Positions 1 to 11,100 of a stretch of 64,000 nucleotides of DNA are shown here, one piece after another. This DNA is from Lunatimonas salinarum (lineage in GTDB: Bacteria; Bacteroidota; Bacteroidia; Cytophagales; Cyclobacteriaceae). The notes under the pieces were generated by a model, which worked only from the letters and a program-made list of their open reading frames with translations, made no database searches and was not told where the DNA came from. How positions within the stretch are numbered: the first letter of the stretch is position 1; every line of letters starts with the position of its first letter. Position numbers and translations under genes: made by a program. The stretch covers positions 26,377-90,376 of the forward strand of contig NZ_JACVCV010000019.1 in NCBI RefSeq assembly GCF_017811155.1, in the 5' to 3' direction.

Positions 1-280
1 CCACAAAAATATTGGCCTGCTTCAGATGCTCACTCTGATCCGTACAGAAAAGTCCGCCTTTTCCACCCAACTCAGACACTATCACTCGCTGCAAATCATC
101 ATCCTCCACCTCAAGGGTGAAATCCTTCCCTTCGTTCAACTCCCGCACCCGCTTGGATGAAATATCAAATCCGATAACCGGAAACTTTTTGGCAAATTCA
201 ACCGCAAGCGGAAGCCCTACATATCCCAACCCAATTACGGCGATTGTAGAATCAGAAAATGGTTTTAATGGTGCACTCAT
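1..280 (-). CDS. wecC: Nucleotide-sugar dehydrogenase, N-terminal part (UDP-ManNAc dehydrogenase type), cut by window edge
   Basis: Reading the minus strand from the ATG at 278-280 gives about 93 residues that begin with a short leader and then a Rossmann dinucleotide-binding motif (AVIGLGYVGLPLAVEF), typical of the UDP-glucose/UDP-ManNAc dehydrogenase family. A basic stretch (ISSKRVRELNEG) follows, as in WecC/TviB proteins. The gene continues beyond position 1, so the catalytic Cys and C-terminal domain are not visible. It lies about 100 bp downstream of the UDP-GlcNAc 2-epimerase gene on the same strand, so the pair most likely converts UDP-GlcNAc to UDP-ManNAc and then to UDP-ManNAcA for surface polysaccharide. 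TviB-type UDP-GlcNAc/GalNAc dehydrogenase is an alternative. Confidence 0.85.
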   Translation of the reverse strand, partial: MSAPLKPFSDSTIAVIGLGYVGLPLAVEFAKKFPVIGFDISSKRVRELNEGKDFTLEVEDDDLQRVIVSELGGKGGLFCTDQSEHLKQANIFV

Positions 281-380
281 CTTTTTTTATCGCAATGAAA
301 ATATGTTATCAAACAACTTTAACGTATGAAAAGCCCTTTGGCAATTATTAAACCTGCTATCGCTGCTATATGATGCAGCG

Positions 381-1472
381 TCACGCCTTCTGTAAGAGGA
401 TTTCAATAATGCGCTTGGCAGTATGACCATCCCAAAGTTCCGGGATGCTTCCCCTTTTCCAACTGCCTCCGAAGAGCTTTTTCATCGCAGGAGCGATGGC
501 CTGGGGGTCTGTACCGAGTAGTTCGTTTGTTCCCAAGGTGATGGTTTCCGGCCTTTCGGTATTGTCCCGAAGCGTCATGCAGGGGACACCCATTACCGTA
601 GTTTCTTCAGTAATTCCGCCCGAATCAGTAACGACCGCCTTAGACCGCTCCACGAGAAAATTAAACTCCAAATAACCCAGCGGCTCGATCATATGCAACC
701 TTTCGTGAGAAATCCCGATGCGGTTTAGCATGGCTTTCGTTCGAGGGTGTACCGGAAAAATTAACGGCAAACCTTCTGTATTTGCGACAATTTCATCGAT
801 CAGGTACTTCAATTTTTCCTCTTGATCTACGTTAGCAGGTCTATGAAGTGTCATCACCAGATACCCTCTATCTTCCAACGACAAGGCATCCCAAACGTCA
901 GGCTTTTGGAACCTCGGACGGTGCTTTATCAAAGTGTCGATCATGGTATTGCCCACAAAAAATATGCGCTCGTCTCCGATGCCCGAATTCCTTAGGTTGG
1001 TATTAGCCACCTCAGAGGTAGTAAAAAAGTAATTTGTAATGCTGTCTGTCACCAGCCTATTGATCTCTTCCGGCATAGTCCAATCACCGGAGCGAATTCC
1101 AGCCTCAACATGGGCTACCTTTACATGCAGCTTTTGTGCGGTGATCGCACAAGCCATCGTCGAGGTGACGTCACCCACCACCAAGCAAATATCAGGTTTT
1201 CGGCTTTCGAGCAAAAGCTTTTCATAGCCCACCATGATTGCGGCAGTCTGTTCAGCCTGCGTGCCTCCCCCTGCCCCAAGATTTACATCCGGCTGCGGAA
1301 TACCCAGCTGCTCAAAAAAACTATCCGACATATTCTTGTCGTAATGCTGACCCGTGTGGATCAATCGAAAATCAATGTCTTTCCCGTCATTTTTAGCCGC
1401 AATGACTGCATCAATGATCGGAGAAATCTTCATGAAATTAGGACGCGCACCCGCTATCAAATCTACCAGCAT
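381..1472 (-). CDS. wecB: UDP-N-acetylglucosamine 2-epimerase (non-hydrolysing)
   Basis: The 363-residue protein has the usual length of cytosolic WecB. It converts UDP-GlcNAc to UDP-ManNAc, the substrate of the dehydrogenase encoded just downstream. Visible family motifs are the N-terminal GARPNFMKI, the GDVTSTMA segment, HVEAGIRSGDWTMPEEINR (active-site loop with the Glu residues) and, near the C-terminus, TDSGGITEETTVMGVPC, which binds the UDP moiety. The ATG start puts the conserved N-terminal beta strand at residue 3, as expected. It is probably the 5' gene of a minus-strand polysaccharide operon that continues past the window edge. Confidence 0.95.
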   Translation of the reverse strand: MLVDLIAGARPNFMKISPIIDAVIAAKNDGKDIDFRLIHTGQHYDKNMSDSFFEQLGIPQPDVNLGAGGGTQAEQTAAIMVGYEKLLLESRKPDICLVVGDVTSTMACAITAQKLHVKVAHVEAGIRSGDWTMPEEINRLVTDSITNYFFTTSEVANTNLRNSGIGDERIFFVGNTMIDTLIKHRPRFQKPDVWDALSLEDRGYLVMTLHRPANVDQEEKLKYLIDEIVANTEGLPLIFPVHPRTKAMLNRIGISHERLHMIEPLGYLEFNFLVERSKAVVTDSGGITEETTVMGVPCMTLRDNTERPETITLGTNELLGTDPQAIAPAMKKLFGGSWKRGSIPELWDGHTAKRIIEILLQKA

Positions 1473-1561
1473 AAAATAAAGCGATTAATACCAAATAAAG
1501 AATTTAGAAAATTTCATTATGCAAATATGCTCGTTGTAATAAGAAAACAAAACAAAATCTG

Positions 1562-2374
1562 CTACTTATTTACCTGTAAATTAACCAGAACAGGCAAATG
1601 ATCCGACGCATAGGTCTCCTCTATCACCCGATGGGAAGCTATCTGAAAAGCCCGGGGTGGCTTCACCATAATAAAATCAATTTCCTTGTTTGGATTTATT
1701 TGAGGACTCGTAGGCGAACATCCTTCCTTGCAAGACCTGCTAAAGTGTCGATCTAAATAGCCAATCGGACTTTTCGACGCTTCGGCATTGAAGTCTCCTG
1801 CAAGAATAATCGGCTTTGGCGGCCTTTCATCAAAAAAAGACACCAACGCTTCCGCCTGACGAAGTGTCACGGCTTCCCGCTTAAATTCCAAATGGGTCCC
1901 GGCAAATGTAATTTCTTGGCCTCCCGGAAGCTTTACGTCTATAAAAATGGCTGTGCGGGGTTCAGTATCCGGATCATTAGGCAAAGAAAACCCTCCTCGA
2001 TCGATAATCGGAAACCTAGATAACAATGCATTTCCGTATTCACCACCTGCGTGATCTATGGATTTGTAAAAAAACCAATGCATACCGGTGAGTTCCCCGA
2101 GCTTCTTCGCCTGATGCAGCGCGGTGCCGGACCGTACCGTGTAGACGTCCACTTCCTGCAATGCCACGAGATCCGCACCGCTGTCAAGGATCACTTGCGC
2201 AATCGCTTCTACTTCTATTTTGCCTGGCTTTGAGGGAGGGTTACAATGATGTATGTTATAGGAAAGTACAGCAACCTCCTGCGCATGCATGGTGTTCGCC
2301 CACAGCGTCCAAATAGTAGTGAGTCCTACGATGATTACCCGAAAAAATAATCCCCCAAACGAATTGACTTTCAT
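1562..2374 (-). CDS. Exported endonuclease/exonuclease/phosphatase (EEP) family protein
   Basis: This is a protein of about 270 residues of the EEP superfamily (DNase I, sphingomyelinase and inositol phosphatase relatives). Family signatures in order are LSYNIHHCNP, LVALQEVD (metal-binding Glu), GTHLEFK, ILAGDFNAEA (catalytic Asp/Asn) and the C-terminal ASDHLPVLV (catalytic Asp-His). I chose the ATG at 2374 because it puts a basic start and a hydrophobic signal peptide ending near MHAQ at the N-terminus; a TTG at 2404 is possible but less likely. Export predicts a periplasmic or outer-membrane role. The substrate cannot be told from sequence: nucleic acid, phospholipid or phosphosugar are all possible. 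Confidence 0.85.
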   Translation of the reverse strand: MKVNSFGGLFFRVIIVGLTTIWTLWANTMHAQEVAVLSYNIHHCNPPSKPGKIEVEAIAQVILDSGADLVALQEVDVYTVRSGTALHQAKKLGELTGMHWFFYKSIDHAGGEYGNALLSRFPIIDRGGFSLPNDPDTEPRTAIFIDVKLPGGQEITFAGTHLEFKREAVTLRQAEALVSFFDERPPKPIILAGDFNAEASKSPIGYLDRHFSRSCKEGCSPTSPQINPNKEIDFIMVKPPRAFQIASHRVIEETYASDHLPVLVNLQVNK

Positions 2375-2704
2375 AAAATTACCCATACCTGCTAGAACGG
2401 TCAACTACCTGCCACAAAGGTATAAACTGCTTGGCTTTTTTCCTACGAAGCCGTTGCTGCTAACGAATAAACAAACGCAAGTGTGCCGAATAAAGTAATT
2501 TGTCTCCCAAAAGATAAAATATCCCATAAAATCCCGGTTTCGTTCGAATACAGGATTTTGAATCTTAAACAATAAAAAACGGTATTTAAAAATTTTTTAA
2601 AATTAAAGTTTACATTCCCGAAACAAACTTCCAAAATATTAGGATGTTTTATAAATTTCTCATAAAATTAAATCGGCAAAGACCGGTCACCTAACATCGG
2701 AAAA
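2375..2704. other. Divergent intergenic region, 330 bp
   Basis: This strongly A/T-rich stretch separates the minus-strand EEP gene from the plus-strand hybrid kinase and must hold both promoters. I see A- and T-runs around 2570-2600 but no convincing paired -33/-7 boxes, terminator or conserved ORF. Confidence 0.5.
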
Positions 2705-5700
2705 ATGATCCAACCACCAGTGCTCCATACTTCTCTGCTTGAATCGGGTAGCCTGCTGTCTTCCATCAGAATACCTCGAACAGACACCTCGTTGAACCGA
2801 TCGTTATACGAGATGGCAGAGCGATTGACACTTGCTCAAAATGCGATAGCCGGCGTAATCACGTCCATTGATGAGGGATACGTGTATGTGTTTTCGAACC
2901 AAGATTGGTCGGAGACTGCTATTGAGCACATAGGAATCTTCTGTCAGTGCACCGCTCTGGGAAATCAGCACACGAACGAACAAGAAGATTGGCTAAATGG
3001 GGTAAAAGACAGATTAAATGATCTCATCGGCAACAAGGACATACACGTAGTCAATCAGTTCCTCCTAAAAGGCGACCTCGGAAACCCAATAGGAACAATA
3101 AGCCTATTGGATACGAACCCAAAGGCGCTTTCTGCCTCCCAGAAACGAATGATTGAGCTGCTTGCAAAAGACACCAAAAAGCTCCTTCAAGACCGGGTAG
3201 CCGGCAAAACACGGCAAGTACACTATTCGGAAAAAGCATTGGCCGAACTGAAACGGCATCTAGGAGCACTGTTATGCCGCTCCGGAAACTTGGTACTTCT
3301 TTTGAATAGCGAAAATAGGGTTGTTTCCTACCTCTGCGAAAGCAAGGCAGTCTTTCCAATCAATCCTACTTATTTTGTTGGAAGATGTGCGGCGGATATT
3401 CCCTTTTTAGAAGGGAATCTGTCGCGTATAGAAAATCAGATCCAACGGGCAAAGGTAAGCCGAACCCGAATTACCGAGCAGTATTTTTTTGCTACAGGAA
3501 GCCAAAGTAGGTGGTATGAGCTCAGCTTTGCCTGCCTGAACTTTCCAGACGAAAACTGCGACGTCTATTGCATCATAGAAGATATCCAACATAAGAAGTC
3601 GAGGCAGGGAAACCTGCTTCGGACCATCATCGACAATATCCCCAGCAGTATCTACACCAAAAACCTGCAACATCAAAAGGTCTTGGTAAACCGTGCGGAA
3701 TTGGAATTCCTCGGATTTTCGGAAAGTAGCGAGGTGGTAGGCAAAACCGACCAAGAGCTTTACCCGGCGGAAATTGCTGACACCGCCTTCGAAGAAGATC
3801 GGTGGGTGATGGAGGATGGAGGTAAAATCATCAACAAAGAAGTGAAATTAGTGAAGCCAGACGGTTCTATCCGATACTGCCTGATCTCAAAAATCCCGCT
3901 GGAAAATGCAGCTGGAGAAATTGACGGACTGGTGGGCATCACTACCGATATTACGCCCCGTAAGGAAGCAGGATTGCTCCTTTCCGAAAAATCCCAAAGG
4001 CTGGACTCCATCATTAAGGGTACTCACGCCGGAACCTGGGAGTGGAACATCCAAAGTGGTACACGTATTTACAACGAACGATGGGGAAAAATCCTCGGAT
4101 ATTCCGGCGAGGAGCTGCAGAAAGGAGAAATACCCTCTTTTGACCAGCTTTGTCATCCCGAGGATTACGAGAAATGCAAGGACCTACTTGAAGCACATTT
4201 TAACGGAAAATCGGATTATTACCAATGTGAAATCAGGCTAAAACACCGAAGCGGTCACTGGGTGTGGGTGATGGACCGCGGTAAGATCGGATCGTGGACG
4301 GATATGGGCAGGCCGCTATTGATGTACGGAACACATCAAGATATTAGAGACCGCAAAGAATTGGAATTTGAGCTGAAGTCAAATCTGGAGAAATTCAGGC
4401 TTCTGTTTGATCTATCCCCGGTGGGAATTGTTCTCAGTGATTATGAAACGGGCCAATTTCTAGAAGTGAACCATGCCCTACTGCTCGCTACCGCTTACGA
4501 CAAGCCTGCTTTTCTACAACTCACTTTTGAGCAGCTTGTCTCGTCGGATTTTAAGCAGTTTGAAACCGCCTGGAGAAGCGCTTTGGAAAAGGTCGGAGAA
4601 TATGGTCCCTTGGAACAATCATTTTTAACGAAAGACGGCAAAAGTACTCCCGTGCTGATGAATGGTATACGATACCTAAACAACCAAAACCGATGGGTGG
4701 TCCTTTCCGTGGTTCAGGATATTTCAGAGCAGAAAAAACAAGCCGAGCAACTTCAGGAGGCAAAGGAATCCGCTGAAAACGCCAATCAGGCAAAATCTGC
4801 ATTTCTTGCCAATATGAGCCATGAAATCCGGACACCGCTAAATGGAGTGATTGGATTTACGGACCTACTGATGAAAACGCCGCTCTCCGACACCCAGCTG
4901 CAATACATGCAAACGGTACATCATTCGGCCCATTCCCTACTAGATCTCATCAACGATATCCTTGACTTTTCCAAAATAGAAGCAGGAAAGATGGAGCTGT
5001 CTATTGCTAGGACAGACTTGTTTCACTTAGGCGAACAAGTCGCGGAGATCACGAAATACCAGGCACATGCCAAAGGGCTCGAGTTGCTGGTTAATGTATC
5101 GAGAAGCCTTCCTCGGTATATTTTTGTAGACGATGTTCGCTTGAGGCAAATCTTGGTAAACCTTCTGACCAATGCGGTCAAATTTACTCAGAAAGGCGAA
5201 GTTGAATTGAAAGTACTTGAACTGGATGCAGTGGCCAAACACACCCGGCTCTATCGATTTTCCGTTAGGGATACCGGCATTGGCATTGCCCAAGATAAAA
5301 GGGAAAAGATTTTCGAAGCCTTTTCGCAAGAAGATGCCAGTACTACACGAAAATTTGGTGGCACAGGGCTGGGATTGGCCATTTCAAACAAGCTATTGGA
5401 ACTTATGGGTTCCAAATTGGAGCTGGAAAGTACACTGGGCAGGGGAAGTACATTCTACTTTGACTTGGCATTGTCCGTGGAGGAAGGAGAAAAAGCTGCT
5501 TCCCAGCCAATTGAAGCGGTTAAACACATTCTGGTAGTAGACGACAACGCCACGAATCGATCGCTCATGCATGAAATGTTACAAGAAAAAGGGGTGAAGG
5601 TAAGCCTCGCAGAAAACGGGCTCAAGTGCCTTCACCTACTTGAAAATGAAGCAGACATTGACTTGATCCTCATGGATTACCGCATGCCTTTTTTAAGTGG

Positions 5701-6328
5701 GATAGAAACCGCCGAAAAAATCCGACAGAATAGTTTATTTGATAAAAGAGAAATACCCATTGTATTGCTATCAAGTTCCAGCGAGGAAAACCTTGACAAC
5801 GAGAGACTTAACACACTAAAGATCCACCAAAAGCTAGTCAAACCGGTCAAACTTGACCAAATAGATGAGGCCATCCGAAAAATCCGTGGAGAATTCCCAC
5901 GAAGTGGGTCGGCACCTATGGCTGAACAACCCGAATTCCTCGGATCGAAGCCGTTTTCTGTACTAGTGGCTGAAGACAACCCCGTCAACATGAAGTTGAC
6001 CAAGGCAATCCTCCAGCGAATCAGCCCAAATATCGAAGTAATCGAAAAAGTCAATGGCTTGGAGGCCTACGAGTACGTCACAGAACAGACGCCAGACCTG
6101 ATTCTAATGGATGTTCAAATGCCGATTATGAACGGCTATGAAACTTCGAGGGCCATCCGTAATCTCCAAAATGGGACGTCGGTCCCCATTTTGGCCCTCA
6201 CGGCCGGAACAGTGATGGGAGAGAAAGAGCGCTGTTTAGAAGCCGGTATGAACGATTACCTCACAAAACCAATCGTTCAGGACCTGTTGATCAACTTTAT
6301 TCGTGATCGTATTCAGCAGCAAGTTTAA
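2705..6328 (+). CDS. Hybrid sensor histidine kinase with several PAS domains and two receiver domains
   Basis: The protein has 1207 residues and no obvious membrane segment, so it probably senses in the cytosol. Approximate domain order: GAF-like 20-165, a PAS-like segment 190-300, PAS 303-420, PAS/PAC 428-552, PAS 560-680, HisKA 695-760, HATPase 805-930, receiver 940-1060 and receiver 1082-1200. The phosphoacceptor is H706 in the SHEIRTPLNG motif. The ATPase has DTGIGI and GGTGLGL boxes. Phosphoacceptor aspartates are D991 (LILMDYRMP) and D1136 (LILMDVQMP), both intact, with the conserved Lys in the second receiver (YLTKP). There is no HPt domain and no DNA-binding output, so the partner must be encoded elsewhere. 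The ligand is unknown. Confidence 0.93.
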   Translation: MIQPPVLHTSLLESGSLLSSIRIPRTDTSLNRSLYEMAERLTLAQNAIAGVITSIDEGYVYVFSNQDWSETAIEHIGIFCQCTALGNQHTNEQEDWLNGVKDRLNDLIGNKDIHVVNQFLLKGDLGNPIGTISLLDTNPKALSASQKRMIELLAKDTKKLLQDRVAGKTRQVHYSEKALAELKRHLGALLCRSGNLVLLLNSENRVVSYLCESKAVFPINPTYFVGRCAADIPFLEGNLSRIENQIQRAKVSRTRITEQYFFATGSQSRWYELSFACLNFPDENCDVYCIIEDIQHKKSRQGNLLRTIIDNIPSSIYTKNLQHQKVLVNRAELEFLGFSESSEVVGKTDQELYPAEIADTAFEEDRWVMEDGGKIINKEVKLVKPDGSIRYCLISKIPLENAAGEIDGLVGITTDITPRKEAGLLLSEKSQRLDSIIKGTHAGTWEWNIQSGTRIYNERWGKILGYSGEELQKGEIPSFDQLCHPEDYEKCKDLLEAHFNGKSDYYQCEIRLKHRSGHWVWVMDRGKIGSWTDMGRPLLMYGTHQDIRDRKELEFELKSNLEKFRLLFDLSPVGIVLSDYETGQFLEVNHALLLATAYDKPAFLQLTFEQLVSSDFKQFETAWRSALEKVGEYGPLEQSFLTKDGKSTPVLMNGIRYLNNQNRWVVLSVVQDISEQKKQAEQLQEAKESAENANQAKSAFLANMSHEIRTPLNGVIGFTDLLMKTPLSDTQLQYMQTVHHSAHSLLDLINDILDFSKIEAGKMELSIARTDLFHLGEQVAEITKYQAHAKGLELLVNVSRSLPRYIFVDDVRLRQILVNLLTNAVKFTQKGEVELKVLELDAVAKHTRLYRFSVRDTGIGIAQDKREKIFEAFSQEDASTTRKFGGTGLGLAISNKLLELMGSKLELESTLGRGSTFYFDLALSVEEGEKAASQPIEAVKHILVVDDNATNRSLMHEMLQEKGVKVSLAENGLKCLHLLENEADIDLILMDYRMPFLSGIETAEKIRQNSLFDKREIPIVLLSSSSEENLDNERLNTLKIHQKLVKPVKLDQIDEAIRKIRGEFPRSGSAPMAEQPEFLGSKPFSVLVAEDNPVNMKLTKAILQRISPNIEVIEKVNGLEAYEYVTEQTPDLILMDVQMPIMNGYETSRAIRNLQNGTSVPILALTAGTVMGEKERCLEAGMNDYLTKPIVQDLLINFIRDRIQQQV

Positions 6329-6555
6329 TTTCCGGGTATTTTTTAATTTTCAAATGGTCGTATCCGGTTCGAAGACGGTATATTAAAGCAGCGTGGAGAA
6401 TACAAAGGTCACACCTTGCTGTCAACGATTCAAAATTGACGCTAAAAACGTCCAAATAGGTTGTTTTTAGCCCAACAGTTGGCAAATACAAAGGAGTAGA
6501 AAGAAGCATTCAGACCGCGCTTTAGAGCCATACAAACCCGTTAAATTAGAACTAT

Positions 6556-8004
6556 ATGCAACAGAACAACAGCCCAAAAAACGACGATTCGAGGAGAGAT
6601 TTCCTCAAAAAAACATCCATGGCGGCAGTATCTTCCTTTTTTATCGTGCCCAGGCATGTGTTAGGTGCCGGATACATCGCACCGAGTGACAAATTAAACA
6701 TTGCCGGGATCGGCGTAGGCGGAAAGGGCAGGAGTGACCTTACCTCCTTTGCCAAAAGCCCAAACGTAAATATTGTTTCACTTTGCGACGTGGATGACCG
6801 GATGACTGCCGAATCCAAGAAAAACTTCCCGAAGGCTACTTTTTACAAGGATTTCAGGGAGATGCTTTCCAAAGAAAAAGATACCATTGACGCCTGTTCG
6901 ATCTCTACACCGGACCATACACATGCGGTTGCGACCATTGCCGCCATGCAAATGGGAAAACACGTCTATACTCAAAAGCCATTAACCCATAGTATACTTG
7001 AAGCGCGGGTATTGGCAGAGGCCGCAAAAAAATACAAAGTGGTCACTCAAATGGGTAACCAAGGAGGCTCCGGTGATGGCGTCCGGCGGATGAAAGAAAT
7101 ATATGATTCCGGCATCATCGGAACCGTAGAAAAAGTACAGTGTTGGACAAATCGCCCCGTATGGCCTCAGGCAGTTCCCACCGACAAAACCTTCAAAATA
7201 CCCAAGGAGTTGGATTTTGACCTGTGGTTAGGTCCGGCACCAAAAGTCCCTTACAATGAAGCTTACTTGCCTTGGAATTGGCGGGGTTGGTGGCCCTATG
7301 GAACCGGGGCACTTGGCGACATGGCTTGCCACATCATGGATCCAGTCTTTCGCATTTTACCTATTGACTTCCCGAATTCGGTAGAATGCAGCGTGGCGGG
7401 TACTTGGATGTTTACCCTGCGCGAGCAAGACCATAACCCAGACTGGACACCATTTTCGACCTCTATTCACCTGAATTATCCTCGCAAAGATGCCAAAGGA
7501 GATATCAAAGTAAGCTGGTACGATGGAGGAATCCTCCCGGAAAAACCAGAGGAACTACTCCCCGGTGAGTCCTTTGGCAACTCGGATGGAGGGGTTCTCT
7601 TCATCGGAACCAAAGGTAAGCTGATGGCGGATTGTTACGGTGCCAACCCTCGATTACTGCCATTAAAGGACAATGAAATCCTCAGTATTCCAGAAACCAT
7701 AAAGCGGGTACCGGATCAGGACCACTACCTAAACTGGGTAAATGCCTGCCTGGCAGGGTACGGCAATGCAGAAACGAGCTCTCCATTTGAATACGCAGGA
7801 CCATTTACCGAAAGCATACTGATCGGCAATGTGGCCATCCGAAGCTGGATGCTACGCGACAATCCCGAAGCACGACGAAGCGACGAACGCTACCTCGGCC
7901 GCAAAAAATTACTGTGGGATTCTGCCAATATGAAAGTAACTAATTACGACAATGCCAATCAGTTCGTTGCCAGAGAGTACCGCGAAGGGTGGAGCCTTGG
8001 ATAA
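6556..8004 (+). CDS. Tat-exported Gfo/Idh/MocA family oxidoreductase
   Basis: This 482-residue NAD(P)-dependent sugar or cyclitol oxidoreductase belongs to the large Bacteroidota/Planctomycetota subgroup that carries a twin-arginine leader. The N-terminus has SRRDFLKKTSMAAVSSFF (Tat motif plus hydrophobic core). The Rossmann segment is NIAGIGVGGKGRSDL. The usual EKP motif of the family reads QKP here (YTQKPLTHS), as is common in this subgroup. The C-terminal half contains the DMACHIMDPVF segment with a probable catalytic His. It is followed by a clear hairpin terminator. The substrate is unknown; the family suggests glycan or inositol metabolism in the periplasm. Confidence 0.9.
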   Translation: MQQNNSPKNDDSRRDFLKKTSMAAVSSFFIVPRHVLGAGYIAPSDKLNIAGIGVGGKGRSDLTSFAKSPNVNIVSLCDVDDRMTAESKKNFPKATFYKDFREMLSKEKDTIDACSISTPDHTHAVATIAAMQMGKHVYTQKPLTHSILEARVLAEAAKKYKVVTQMGNQGGSGDGVRRMKEIYDSGIIGTVEKVQCWTNRPVWPQAVPTDKTFKIPKELDFDLWLGPAPKVPYNEAYLPWNWRGWWPYGTGALGDMACHIMDPVFRILPIDFPNSVECSVAGTWMFTLREQDHNPDWTPFSTSIHLNYPRKDAKGDIKVSWYDGGILPEKPEELLPGESFGNSDGGVLFIGTKGKLMADCYGANPRLLPLKDNEILSIPETIKRVPDQDHYLNWVNACLAGYGNAETSSPFEYAGPFTESILIGNVAIRSWMLRDNPEARRSDERYLGRKKLLWDSANMKVTNYDNANQFVAREYREGWSLG

Positions 8005-8036
8005 TGAGTGAGCTCTGCGGTAACTTCAATTAAATC

Positions 8037-8071
8037 AAATGCCTCTGTGATCTCCTTGCAGAGGCATTTTT
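8037..8071 (+). terminator. Rho-independent-type terminator after the Gfo/Idh gene
   Basis: A perfect 11-bp stem, AAATGCCTCTG (8037-8047) with CAGAGGCATTT (8059-8069), encloses an 11-nt loop and runs into a T-tract. It lies 32 bp after the stop codon. Confidence 0.85.
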
Positions 8072-8168
8072 ATTGCACTACATTACCGCGACAGTCCCAC
8101 TCCAACTGCCTTGCCCAAGCCAAACCACCTTCCGTTCAAACAACTGCTCGGGTTCTTACCGAATTTAC

Positions 8169-8176
8169 TATATTTG
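8169..8176 (+). promoter_or_regulatory. Possible Bacteroidota -7 box for the VCBS gene
   Basis: TATATTTG matches the Bacteroidota -7 consensus TAnnTTTG and ends 12 bp before the ATG at 8189. I could not identify a good -33 TTG partner, so the call rests on this element and its position alone. Confidence 0.35.
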
Positions 8177-8188
8177 TAATCCAAATAA

Positions 8189-11100
8189 ATGAAAATGACC
8201 CCGTTGAGTTGCCGAAACCTTCCCTCTCTTGTATTGATCGCCCTTACCTTCTCCTGCAGTTCTCCAGAACAAACCGGCGAAAAACCAGTACCTGATACAC
8301 CACCGCTATTCACCCTACTTTCTGCAGAAACCACCGGAATTACCTTTGAGAATACCCTCACAGAAGCGCTGAATACCAATATCCTGATGTACGAGTATTT
8401 CTACAACGGCGGAGGGGTGGCCGTTGGCGACCTAAATGGCGATGGGCTGGAAGATATCTATTTTACCGGAAACATGGTACCCAATAAGCTCTACCTGAAC
8501 AAAGGGGCTATGCAATTCGAAGACATCACTGCGAAAGCAAATGTGGCGGGTAGGCCTGGCCCTTGGGCAACAGGCGTTACCATGGCCGATGTGAACGGTG
8601 ACGGAATGCTGGATATCTATGTTTGCTATTCTGGATCCCTACCTCCGGAGAAAAGACGCAACCAACTTTTTATCAACCAAGGCCCTGACGAAATGGGGAT
8701 CCCAATCTTTTCGGAAGAAGCCGAACATTTTGGGATAGACAGCGAAGCCACGTCTACCCAAGGCGTTTTCTTTGACATGGACAACGACGGAGATTTAGAC
8801 CTCTTCCTGCTGAACCATAACCCAAAGTCTCTTCCCATTCTGGACGAATCAAACACGGTAGAAATTTTGAAGCATCCCGACCAAGCAGGGCCACAGCTAT
8901 TTCGGAACGACAACGGAAGGTTCACGGAAACTACCGAAATGGCCGGCATTTTTAACTCCGCCCTCTCCTATGGACTGGGTGCCGGGGTATCGGATATAAA
9001 CGGTGACGGGTATTTGGACATTTATGTCAGCAATGATTACACGGTACCCGATTACCTATATATCAATCAGGGCAACGGAACCTTCAAAGACCAGCTTGGA
9101 GAAAGCATGGGACATATTTCCAACTTCTCCATGGGCAGCGATATTGCCGACATCAATAATGACGGCCTGGTGGATATCTTCACACTGGATATGCTGCCTG
9201 AAGACAATCGGCGACAAAAATTGCTGATGGCACCTGATAACTATGAAAAGTTTGAGTTTAACCTGCGGGTGGGTTTTCACCACCAATACATGCGGAACAT
9301 GCTGCATCTCAACCATGGCAACGGCACCTTTAGTGAAATTGGCCAGCTTTCAGGAATCTCCAATACCGATTGGAGCTGGTCTGCACTTTTTGCCGATTTT
9401 GACAATGACGGATGGAAAGACCTCTACATCACCAATGGTTACCACAGAGACTATACCAATCAGGACTTCCTGAAATACATGGCCGATTACATTAAAAAAT
9501 ACCAAGGCCTCAGACGGGAGAATGTACTGGAACTGGTGTATTCCATGCCTTCCTCCAACGTGATCAATTACCTATTTCAAAATACCGGGGGGCTAACGTT
9601 TGAAAACCAGACCTCTTCTTGGGGACTGGCCCAAGTAGCCAATAGCAACGGGGCCGCCTATGCAGATCTTGACAACGACGGCGACTTAGATCTCATCGTG
9701 AACAATGTGTCCCTTCCGGCATTTGTCTATAGAAATGAAACCGACACGCAGCGATCAAACCACTACCTAAAACTCATGTTGGAAGGGGAAAACAAAAATA
9801 CCCAGGGAGTGGGAGCCAAAGTCACTGTCTATCATAACGGTACGAAGCTGTTGCTGGAGCAAATGCCCACCCGGGGATACCAGTCAAGCGTGTCTCCCAT
9901 TTTGCATATAGGTTTAGGCAGGGTAACCAAGGTGGACTCGGTCCATATCTATTGGCCCAGCGGAAAGGCACAAACACTCCCCCAACTAACTGCAGATCAA
10001 ACCTTGACCCTGCGGGAATCAGAAGGGAAGCAACTGTCTATCTCACGTACAATTCCCAAACCTATCCTTAAACCCAGCAAAGTGCCCTTCGACAACATCC
10101 AACCAAGGTATACGCTCAACGATTTTAAGCGTCAGCCACTCTTGGTAAATCCTTTGTCGTTTGTAGGGCCGGTGATGGCAAAAGCAGACGTAAACGGAGA
10201 TGGACTTGAGGACGTTTTTGTAGGTGCCGATGCGGGTTTTGCTTCAAAGCTCTATCTGCAGTCCCCTCAGGGAACCTTCCGAGAAGGCAATATCACAGCA
10301 TTCGCTGAAGATATGGATCATACCGATTCGCAAGCCCTCTTTGCGGACGTGAATGGAGACGGCTTCATCGATTTATATGTGGGAAGTGGCGGATATGGTA
10401 ATTTCATGCCCAAAGACCCAAAGCTACAGGACCGAATCTACTTGAACGATGGAAAAGGCAACTTCAATATAGGCGGAGATCTACTCCCAGAAATGTTTAC
10501 TAGTACGGGAACCGTTGCGGCAACAGATCTGACTGGGAACGGGCTACCGGACCTCTTTGTGGGTGGCAGGGTGATTCCCGGTAGGTACCCTGAAATTCCG
10601 GAGTCCTACCTATTGATCAATGACGGCACAGGCAAGTATTCGGTACAAACAGACCAATGGTCTCCTGACCTAAAAAAAGCCGGACTGGTGAGCGATGCTG
10701 CATGGGCGGACTTGAATGGTGATGGAGCCGAAGAGCTTATCGTGGTAGGAGAATGGATGCCCATTCGTATATTTGGCAAGTCCGGGAATGCATTGGTCGA
10801 AACCGGAGAAGCATGGATGGAATACCCCCATGAGGGATGGTGGAACACCCTTTGGGTAGGAGATCTCAACGGAGATGGAAAACCAGACATACTTGTTGGA
10901 AATCAAGGCCTAAATAGTCAGGCGCGGGCATCTTTGGAAGAACCCGCAGAGCTTCATTACAAGGATTTTGATAATAATGGTGCAGTAGACCCCATTCTTT
11001 CCTTTTACATCCAAGGCAAAAGCTATCCCTACCTCACCCGTGATGAACTTCTCGATCAGCTATCCATGATGCGGACACGATTTACCAACTACGCTGCCTA

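Noticed and set aside
1110..1601. 163-residue plus-strand open frame opposite wecB
   Set aside because: It is the antisense shadow of the clearly conserved wecB gene.
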